A stretch of 14,684 nt of DNA from Acidobacteriota bacterium. GTDB lineage: Bacteria; Acidobacteriota; UBA4820; DSQY01. The notes under the pieces were generated by a model, which ran no database searches, was not told the origin of the DNA, and worked only from the letters and a program-made list of their open reading frames with translations. Positions 8,211 to 13,430 of the stretch are shown here, in pieces. The position numbers were made by a program, and so were the translations under genes. Each line of letters begins with the position of its first letter. The stretch's first letter is position 1. The stretch is from contig JAKAJA010000013.1 in NCBI GenBank assembly GCA_021814085.1, forward strand, positions 1 to 14,684, written 5' to 3'.

Positions 8211-9164
8211 ATGGCTGGAGCAATCACACACCTATTGATAGCCGAAGAAGCGATGGCCCGGTTCGATGCCGGTTCCCCGCTAAGAGAGATTATGAATAAG
8301 AATAAGCCCTTCCTACTATTGGGCGCCGTGAGCCCTGACTTGCCCTATGCGAGCCTTCAGGGCATTTGGGCCGACCGGATGCATTACGACAAGACGAACG
8401 AGGTGCCATTGATCTGTGCCGTCAATGTCGGATGCGGGGTGCATGGCGGGAAGGCCAGCCTGGATTCGCAGGCGGCGTGGATCGCCGGGTACGTATCGCA
8501 TTGTGTGGCGGATGCCACCATCCATCCTATCGTGCAGAGGATTGTGGGACCTTATCACGCCGATCCGGAAACGCACCGTCTATGCGAGATGACCCAAGAC
8601 AGTCTTCTTTACTCCGAACTAAGAGGGGCGTCCCTTCGCGATGCGCAGTTTACCGATCAGCTTCGGAAATGCAAGCCCAAAGAGGTTGTCCACGGGATTC
8701 TAGACAATTGGGTGAACGCCCTCCACATCGTTCACGGAGACCGCAAGCCGTGGCCCGACACGGACCTTTGGTTTGCGATTTACACCAAGCTTTTGGACGC
8801 GGCTACGGACGGGGACCTTCTTCTGAAGCTTTCTCGCGCAATAAGGCCCATGGAAGGCTACATGTATTTCGCTGCCGATCGAATTCGGAACCTGAGAAGC
8901 AAGGAAGCCCAAGAGTACTACGAGGAAGTAAAGCTACCTACCCAGCCAGAAAGCGCGGGGAAGTTCAGAATCGAAGGATTTGAACGAGCCATCAACAATC
9001 TCCTGCCGATTTGGTCTGATCTATGGGAGGCAATTGACACCGCGAAGCAATTCGGGCGCGAGTTGGACAAGTACGCGCTAAAGCAAAGCTTGAAGAACTG
9101 GGACCTCGATACAGGTGCCGACATGGGCCTGTGGGACGCAAGAGTTACCGCTTGGCAGGCTTGA
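8211..9164 (+). CDS. Cytoplasmic zinc phospholipase C / P1-nuclease-fold protein in the hsd operon
   Basis: ATG at 8211 comes 3 nt after the hsdS stop, with GGGG just upstream, so it is co-transcribed with hsdRMS. The 317-residue protein has a candidate ligand set for the trinuclear zinc site of the phospholipase C/S1-P1 nuclease fold: H7 (THL), D43 (SPD), H58 (MHY), H97 and D101 (SHCVAD), H105, H122 and E126 (THRLCE). The H-x3-D and H-x3-E spacings are those of the Bacillus cereus enzyme, and Glu rather than Asp at the last position favours the lipase side. There is no signal peptide, so it should stay in the cytoplasm, unlike classical members. The C-terminal half (about 160-317) is helical and unassigned. 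Base composition is lower in GC than hsdRM. The substrate (membrane lipid, nucleic acid or other phosphoester) is unknown; a role as a defence effector is inferred from position. Confidence 0.8.
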   Translation: MAGAITHLLIAEEAMARFDAGSPLREIMNKNKPFLLLGAVSPDLPYASLQGIWADRMHYDKTNEVPLICAVNVGCGVHGGKASLDSQAAWIAGYVSHCVADATIHPIVQRIVGPYHADPETHRLCEMTQDSLLYSELRGASLRDAQFTDQLRKCKPKEVVHGILDNWVNALHIVHGDRKPWPDTDLWFAIYTKLLDAATDGDLLLKLSRAIRPMEGYMYFAADRIRNLRSKEAQEYYEEVKLPTQPESAGKFRIEGFERAINNLLPIWSDLWEAIDTAKQFGRELDKYALKQSLKNWDLDTGADMGLWDARVTAWQA

Positions 9165-9179
9165 GGATAGCCCAGTAGC

Positions 9180-9318
9180 CTCCGGAGTTGCCTTTTAGGC
9201 CAAAGCCGTAGCCCGAGCTAAAGGCCGTCCCTACGAATCCGCCGAGGGATTGTTTGACAGGCTAATGCAAGAGCGGGGAGTCAAACAGGTTGGAGGGCGA
9301 CGAGAGAAACGGCGCTAG
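9180..9318 (+). pseudogene. Decayed 3' end of a second hsdS gene
   Basis: In the frame ending at TAG 9316-9318 the sequence reads AKAVARAKGRPYESAEGLF then DRLMQERG and a basic tail. It parallels the HsdS C-terminus NEAALARAEGRSYESAAELL followed by ARL. Weaker similarity extends left through an in-frame TAG at 9196-9198 to about 9180. The two copies share the exact 13-mer TACGAATCCGCCG (8124-8136 and 9232-9244). No start or recognition domain remains. The tails differ after the shared block, so this is a relic of a different hsdS allele rather than a recent copy. Its TAG overlaps the stop codon of the oppositely oriented DUF4411 gene within CTAG at 9315-9318. Confidence 0.75.
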
Positions 9319-9809
9319 TACCGCCAGCCCTCCGATGCAAGCGCCTCTCGAATGGAAGCGCATCTCACCCCGAAATGACCACATACGGCGGGGATATTCG
9401 CCGCGTTGGGTTTGGGACTCTCTTCCGTGACCACGATGCCCCCGCTGGTCATCCCGCGAGCAACTAGCCACGGGTCTGCGACGTCGCCACCCCTGAGAAG
9501 CTGCTTCTTGCCGATGAGTTGCTGAAAATGGCGGACTTGAAAAATCCTGGTCACGCATGCCATCTCTTGTTCTGTAGGCTTGGAGAAGATCTGGTGGCAG
9601 GTGTGCAGCCAATGCTCGAGGTGGGCACTGGTATTCTGCGCTTCCAGCTCCTTGCGAACTGCCCAGACCGACATCAGACGGCCAGATTCGACAAGCCCGT
9701 TGAAGTGATTCCAGAAGGAAGGAAACGTGTCGGGATAGTAATTGCCTGTCACGCGGAAGGAGTTGGTGTCAAAGACATAAATGGGCTTTGGGTCAGCGTT
9801 GCCCGACAA
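9315..9809 (-). CDS. DUF4411 family PIN-like protein, probable toxin of a toxin-antitoxin pair
   Basis: The gene reads leftward. The frame opens at TTG 9830, but TTG at 9809 has GGAGG 6 nt upstream (9816-9820) and begins the protein just before the conserved PIYVFDTNSF, so it is preferred; there is no ATG at the start. The 164-residue product matches the DUF4411 family, which has a PIN-like ribonuclease layout: D14 in VFDTNSF, E54 in VRKELE, D109 and D112 in GGDVADPWLVA, then VVTEES. PIN proteins cut RNA and often act as toxins. It overlaps the 3' end of the XRE/ImmA gene by 17 nt (38 nt with the longer start), so the two are translationally coupled. Toxicity is inferred. Confidence 0.8.
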   Translation of the reverse strand: MSGNADPKPIYVFDTNSFRVTGNYYPDTFPSFWNHFNGLVESGRLMSVWAVRKELEAQNTSAHLEHWLHTCHQIFSKPTEQEMACVTRIFQVRHFQQLIGKKQLLRGGDVADPWLVARGMTSGGIVVTEESPKPNAANIPAVCGHFGVRCASIREALASEGWRY

Positions 9810-10947
9810 CAAACGCCTCCAACTTGCCAATGTAGCGTGCTTTGATGCTCAGGTGGTCCGCCAATTGAGTGAGGGTGATCATGCCAGCGGCATAGCGGGA
9901 AAAAGCTAGGTGCAAGAAGCCTTGGCCAAGGTAGGATGCTTGCGTGGCGTAGTAATTGCCGCCGCCCTCGCTCCCTCTGGCGGGTTCGCGGTTCCACTTG
10001 GCCGTGAGGCGCTGATAAGTGTCTGTCCCTAAAAGGCGGTGATCCAGCATGCGACGAAGGATGACTTCTTTGCTCACCGAGTAGCGACGTGCAACATCGC
10101 CAATAACAGCCTCGTCAATGCCCCTATCGAGTTGTGACCAGGGCAGGCTATCCTCAGGAACTAGGAGATCGGCCGTGAATCGGTTGCAGGCAATTTCAAG
10201 CTCTTTCGCCTCTCCTTGAAACCGATCGACAAATCCCGCGTCCTCCTTACTAACCGTGCTGACTCCATGAAGGAGGTGGCCCAGCTCATGAAATATAGTG
10301 AAAATTTGCCGGGTAAAAGCTGTGCCATTGTTCAGCATGATGATGGGAAACTCTTCATCAAAGAGGCAGAAGCCCGAGACCTCTTTCTGCTTAAACGAGC
10401 GCTTGAACACATAGACACCCGCGGATTCCACGGCATTCCGCCAGGCCTTTAGTGCCATATCGGTGTCGGTCCAGGCCCATTGCTGATCAAGGCTTATCTC
10501 CAGAAAAGCCCGCACCGCCTCAGCCAGGCGTAGCGGGTCCGCTCCCCGCTCAACCCTGATTTTTCGCGTGATTAAGCGGTCCGAGGGATTCTTGCCGTTA
10601 GAGAGTTCTCTCAGGGACTCCATGTAGGCATAGGCGTCCCGGATGGCGAAGCGCGTATCTGGAGCTAGAGACAAGATGTCGAAATCAGGAAGGGTTCTGA
10701 ATTCGCTTTGCGGCAATGGCTCGTCGGGCGGCTCGGGAAAAAAGAACAACGCTACCGGGCGATGGTAAACATGCTCCGCCAGACTTTCCAATTGAGAATA
10801 GGTTGGGGAAAGTTGGCCCCTTTCCCAGGCGGTGAGGTCGTCGGGAGATTTTCCGATTCGGGCCGCGGCCTCCTCAACGGACAGCCCGGCTCGTTCACGA
10901 GCCCACGTAAGGACCTGGGGGGTGAGGGAGGTCGCCCGCTCGCTCAT
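9793..10947 (-). CDS. XRE-type HTH fused to ImmA/IrrE-type zinc metallopeptidase, probable antitoxin/regulator
   Basis: The 384-residue protein has a helix-turn-helix at about 7-65 (LTWARERAGLSVEEAAARIG then LTAWERGQLSPTYSQLESLA) and an ImmA/IrrE-type peptidase domain at about 150-300. The zinc motif HELGH is at 220-224, with a likely third ligand at E251 in EIACNRFTADLLVP. Proteins of this type repress a mobile-element or toxin operon through the HTH and cut or are inactivated on a stress signal; ImmA and IrrE are the known examples. Here it precedes and overlaps a PIN-like gene, the layout of a toxin-antitoxin operon in which this is the antitoxin or autoregulator. The last 80 or so residues include a second short helical motif (TLTQLADHLSI). 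No clear Shine-Dalgarno site lies before ATG 10947, so translation may be leaderless or weak. Confidence 0.88.
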   Translation of the reverse strand: MSERATSLTPQVLTWARERAGLSVEEAAARIGKSPDDLTAWERGQLSPTYSQLESLAEHVYHRPVALFFFPEPPDEPLPQSEFRTLPDFDILSLAPDTRFAIRDAYAYMESLRELSNGKNPSDRLITRKIRVERGADPLRLAEAVRAFLEISLDQQWAWTDTDMALKAWRNAVESAGVYVFKRSFKQKEVSGFCLFDEEFPIIMLNNGTAFTRQIFTIFHELGHLLHGVSTVSKEDAGFVDRFQGEAKELEIACNRFTADLLVPEDSLPWSQLDRGIDEAVIGDVARRYSVSKEVILRRMLDHRLLGTDTYQRLTAKWNREPARGSEGGGNYYATQASYLGQGFLHLAFSRYAAGMITLTQLADHLSIKARYIGKLEAFVVGQR

Positions 10948-11018
10948 GGGAATAGCTTACACCGCATTTAGGTCACCGGGCTACCTCTTTTGGTCTCCCT
11001 CTTGAAGTAGAGAAATGG

Positions 11019-11027
11019 TGAGATACT
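11019..11027 (+). promoter_or_regulatory. Candidate extended -10 promoter for the DUF4268 gene
   Basis: TGAGATACT fits an extended -10 (TGn followed by GATACT, four of six consensus bases). TTGAAG at 11002-11007 is -35-like but only 14 nt away. The region 10948-11086 separates the divergent XRE/ImmA and DUF4268 genes and must hold promoters for both. I see no convincing operator for the XRE protein there. Confidence 0.3.
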
Positions 11028-11086
11028 GTCGCTGCGGCTATTCTATCGGTGGGAAGAGACGCGAATGGTCATTCGGAGGAGGCCTC

Positions 11087-12049
11087 ATGGACAACAACCT
11101 GGGCCGCTTAGAGCGGGTAAGTCTTCGCAAGGTCTGGGCGAGTGAATCAGGGCACTTCACGCCTTGGCTGGCGCAGGAGGAAAACCTTAAGCTTCTTGGG
11201 GATGCCGTCGGCATCGAGCTGGAGCTGGAGACCCAGGAGAAGGACGTGGGTCCGTTCCGGGCGGACATCCTGTGCAAGAACACCCTGGACGACTCTTGGG
11301 TTCTCATCGAGAACCAGCTCGAACGGACCGACCACGGCCACCTCGGACAGCTTCTTACCTACGCGGCGGGGCTCGAAGCCGTTGCCATTATCTGGGTGGC
11401 GGAGCGGTTCACCGAAGAGCATCGAGCGGCTCTGGACTGGCTCAATGAGAAGACCGGGGAAGGGGTTAACTTCTTCGGCCTTGAGGTGGAGTTGTGGCGG
11501 ATTGGGGATTCGTCCATCGCTCCCAAGTTCAACACCGTGTCCAAACCGAACGATTGGACCAAGCGCGTACAGAGCGCCGCAAGCAACAGCGGGGAGCTCT
11601 CATCCCACAAGCAGGCCCAGCTCAAGTTCTGGATCGCCTTCAAGGAGTACATGGAGGAGAGCAGTTCCATCACATGCCATAAGCCCGCACCCCAACACTG
11701 GCTCAATAGTTCCATCGGACGCAGCGGCTTCCACCTGAGTTCCGTCGCGTCCTACTGGGACTCGACCACCAACGCCAAGGGCCCGGAACTTCGGGTGGAC
11801 TTGATCCTCACTGGCCCCTTGTCCAAGGAGCACTTCGCCGCCCTGGATCGTGACAGGGAAACCATCGAGCGGGAGATCGGCCAGAACGTCTATTGGCACA
11901 ACCCCGAGAATGCCCAGATGTGCCGCATCTACGTGCGCCAGTCTACCAACTGGCTCGATGAGGCCCAATGGCCTGCACAGCAGGATTGGCTCCGCAGGCA
12001 GCTCGAGCTCTTTACCAAGGTCTTCGAGGCGAGGATCAAGCGGCTCTGA
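11087..12049 (+). CDS. DUF4268 family protein with PD-(D/E)XK-like core
   Basis: The start ATG at 11087 follows GGAGGAGG (11075-11082); upstream in-frame codons from 11015 lack such a site and look non-coding. The 320-residue product matches the DUF4268 family. The N-terminal half carries conserved FTPWLAQEENLKLL (24-37), FRADILCK (57-64, with D60) and WVLIENQLERTDHGHLGQL (from 71, with E75 and Q77). The D-x14-ExQ layout resembles a PD-(D/E)XK nuclease in which the usual lysine is glutamine. The C-terminal DUF4268 part follows from about 190. It is transcribed away from the toxin-antitoxin pair and ends with a stem-loop. Nuclease activity and a defence role are inferred; family members are commonly found near restriction and defence genes. 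Confidence 0.82.
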   Translation: MDNNLGRLERVSLRKVWASESGHFTPWLAQEENLKLLGDAVGIELELETQEKDVGPFRADILCKNTLDDSWVLIENQLERTDHGHLGQLLTYAAGLEAVAIIWVAERFTEEHRAALDWLNEKTGEGVNFFGLEVELWRIGDSSIAPKFNTVSKPNDWTKRVQSAASNSGELSSHKQAQLKFWIAFKEYMEESSSITCHKPAPQHWLNSSIGRSGFHLSSVASYWDSTTNAKGPELRVDLILTGPLSKEHFAALDRDRETIEREIGQNVYWHNPENAQMCRIYVRQSTNWLDEAQWPAQQDWLRRQLELFTKVFEARIKRL

Positions 12050-12055
12050 CCCCGA

Positions 12056-12074
12056 GCTCCCGGGCAACGGGAGC
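12056..12074 (+). terminator. Stem-loop just after the DUF4268 gene
   Basis: GCTCCCG at 12056-12062 pairs perfectly with CGGGAGC at 12068-12074 around the loop GGCAA, starting 7 nt after the stop codon. No T-run follows, so it may be a factor-dependent terminator or a 3'-end stabiliser. The first tandem array begins 12 nt further on. Confidence 0.45.
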
Positions 12075-12085
12075 ATCGCAGGCGA

Positions 12086-12186
12086 GGCGACGAGTCATTT
12101 TTCCATGGCGACGAGCCATTCCGACGAGGCTACGAGTCATTTTCCCAAGCCGACGAGCCATTCCGACAAGCCGACGAGCTTTCGTG
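12086..12186 (+). repeat. 21-bp tandem repeat, arranged as a 42-bp higher-order repeat
   Basis: Four full 21-bp units at 12086-12106, 12107-12127, 12128-12148 and 12149-12169 plus a 17-bp partial (12170-12186). Each contains ACGAG followed by TCATT, CCATT or a decayed version. Units 1 and 3 carry GAGTCATTTT and units 2 and 4 carry GAGCCATTCCGAC, so the true period is 42 bp in two rounds. A frame through it reads ATSHFSM, ATSHSDE, ATSHFPK and PTSHSDK, but no gene start or other coding sign supports translation. Confidence 0.85.
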
Positions 12187-12293
12187 AACTACGTGCCTAG
12201 GTTTGCGGCGCACCTCCCGGGGCGGGCCCGCGTTTCCACCGAACTGCACCGGGAATGGTGGACCCCAGCTGGGCCAAACGGCTTAACCCCCCG

Positions 12294-12656
12294 GCATTAG
12301 GGTCTGCCATCGCGCTTGAACGGGTTCATCCGACGGGAATGGGGCATACCCGCGTGATGAAACGGGCCATTCTCGTGGGAATGGGGCATACCCGCGTGAT
12401 GAAACGGGTCATTCCCGTAGGAATGCGGTATACCATCGCGATGGAACGGGTCATTCCCGTGGGAATGGAGCATACCAGCACGCCTGGACGGGTCATTCCC
12501 GTGGGAATGCGGCATACCATCGCGCTTGGACGGGTCATTCCCGGGGGAATGCGGCATACCATCGCGCTTGGACGGGTCATTCCCGTGGGATTGTGGCGAT
12601 TTAGGCGGCTTGGACGGCGCAATCCCGCCGGAAGGCTCCGAGGGCTCCGGCGTAGG
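12294..12656 (+). repeat. 42-bp tandem repeat array with palindromic units
   Basis: A 27-bp partial unit (12294-12320) is followed by contiguous 42-bp units starting at 12321, 12363, 12405, 12447, 12489, 12531 and 12573; the last is half decayed, and a further trace runs from 12615. Most units contain the inverted repeat CATTCCCGTGGGAATG (7-bp arms, 2-bp centre); the third full unit also contains the palindrome CCATCGCGATGG. The units at 12489 and 12531 differ by a single base (CCCGTGGG against CCCGGGGG). Because 42 is a multiple of three, long open frames arise on both strands; these are by-products. There are no spacers, so it is not a CRISPR array. It could be a protein-binding array, a source of RNA hairpins, or a neutral minisatellite. 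Confidence 0.9.
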
Positions 12657-12790
12657 CGGCGAAATGTTCCGAGATCTTCCAACCGGACCCCGCTCTGGTC
12701 CGTCCAACTGCGGCCGTGGTGAGGCAATCAAGAAACGTGGTACAAAGAACAGGGGGTACCAAGGCCAGGAGGGCGTTTCAATCGGATCAA

Positions 12791-12806
12791 GGACGGCGTG
12801 CCGTCC
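12791..12806. promoter_or_regulatory. Perfect 16-bp palindrome upstream of the small exported-protein gene
   Basis: GGACGGCGTGCCGTCC is fully self-complementary apart from the central GT pairing and ends 22 nt before the ATG at 12829. It could be an operator, or a hairpin in the leader that ends just before the ribosome site AGGGGGGAAG. The following GCTTGTTCT is only weakly T-rich, so an attenuator or terminator is less likely. Confidence 0.4.
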
Positions 12807-12828
12807 GCTTGTTCTCAGGGGGGAAGCC

Positions 12829-13275
12829 ATGACAAACCGCGCGTTAAGGTTTGCGTTGACGAGTCTCGCGGCGCTCGCGCTGGCGGGCGCGGCGGCCCTG
12901 GCCGGCGAGGGGCCAGCCTCGGGGGCCGCGGAGGCGGCGGCGTCCAGCCCTCCGGCCCCTCGCACCCTGGCGTACTTCGCGAACTACAGGCACGACGCGA
13001 CGCTCATGGCGGATCTGGGCATGCTCATGGACGCCTGCCAGAAGGGCCACATGACGCACGTCATCGTGGGGCTCTTCCACTGCGATTGGCTGAACCGGCC
13101 CGAGGGCAAGGGCGCATGCGTCTCCCTGAACGGCCTCCTGGAGAACCCGCCGCCCGGGGATAGCCTCATGATCGCCACGGGCATCAACGACAGCGGCTGG
13201 ATCGTCGGGCAGACCCTCGGGGGCAAGCCTTTCCTGCTCGTGCCGATGAATGAGGGGGACGAACCGACGCATTGA
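12829..13275 (+). CDS. Small exported protein with a single HAF-type repeat
   Basis: The start ATG at 12829 follows AGGGGGGAAG; longer upstream readings run through the tandem repeats and are rejected. The 148-residue protein starts with a signal peptide (MTNRALRF, a hydrophobic Leu/Ala stretch to about residue 25, likely cut after ALA), then an Ala/Pro/Ser linker. Residues about 46-92 (TLAYFANYR, THVIVGLFHCDWLN) are unassigned and faintly recall the first strands of a GH18-like barrel. Residues about 99-139 (SLNGLLENPPPGD, ATGINDSGWIVGQ, GKPFLLVP) resemble one HAF-type extracellular repeat. Whole HAF proteins normally carry several repeats, so this may be a fragment or a fusion. Coding-like sequence continues in the next frame after the stop. 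Confidence 0.7.
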   Translation: MTNRALRFALTSLAALALAGAAALAGEGPASGAAEAAASSPPAPRTLAYFANYRHDATLMADLGMLMDACQKGHMTHVIVGLFHCDWLNRPEGKGACVSLNGLLENPPPGDSLMIATGINDSGWIVGQTLGGKPFLLVPMNEGDEPTH

Positions 13276-13294
13276 CAGGAAGGGGCAACGCCCA

Positions 13295-13399
13295 TATTCT
13301 ATCTATCTTCTGTTCAAAGCCAAGCCGCGGCCCGAGGTCGGCTCGGACAACGCATGGACCGGCGACGGCGTGATCTTCGCGCCTTGGACGTTTGGGTGA
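13295..13399 (+). pseudogene. Possible coding remnant after the small exported-protein gene
   Basis: Read to TGA at 13397-13399, this frame gives YSIYLLFKAKPRPEVG then SDNAWTGDGVIFAPWTFG, a composition more like protein than random sequence. It is shifted by one from the preceding gene and has no start codon or ribosome site of its own. It may be the frameshifted tail of that gene or a leftover of a deleted one. No family is recognised and the call is weak. Confidence 0.25.
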
Positions 13400-13430
13400 A
13401 TTCTGCCTTGGCCTGAATCAAGGGGGGGAC

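Larger units (their letters stand above)
12050..12828. other. Long non-coding region between the defence island and the exported-protein genes
   Basis: About 780 bp hold no gene I can support. The region contains a stem-loop, the 21-bp array, about 107 bp of plain sequence (12187-12293), the 42-bp array, and a final part (12657-12828) with two inverted repeats. One of these is TGGTAC at 12738-12743 with GTACCA at 12756-12761; the other is a perfect palindrome at 12791-12806. It marks the right boundary of the restriction and toxin-antitoxin cluster. Confidence 0.7.

Noticed and set aside
11015..11086. Upstream start for the DUF4268 gene.
   Set aside because: The 24 extra codons resemble no family start, and GGAGGAGG directly precedes the ATG at 11087.
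12294..12656. CRISPR array.
   Set aside because: Units are directly contiguous with no unique spacers and no cas genes are nearby.
12255..12965. Long open frames on both strands through the 42-bp array, giving repetitive proteins (for example VIPVGMRHTIALGR on plus, PHSHGNDPS on minus).
   Set aside because: A repeat unit of 42 bp is a multiple of three, so any stop-free frame stays open in every unit. No ribosome site or start supports either frame, and conservation is in the DNA dyad.
13422..13428. G7 run before the exported-protein start as a phase-variation tract.
   Set aside because: It is short and serves as the ribosome site; a one-base change would not alter the reading frame.
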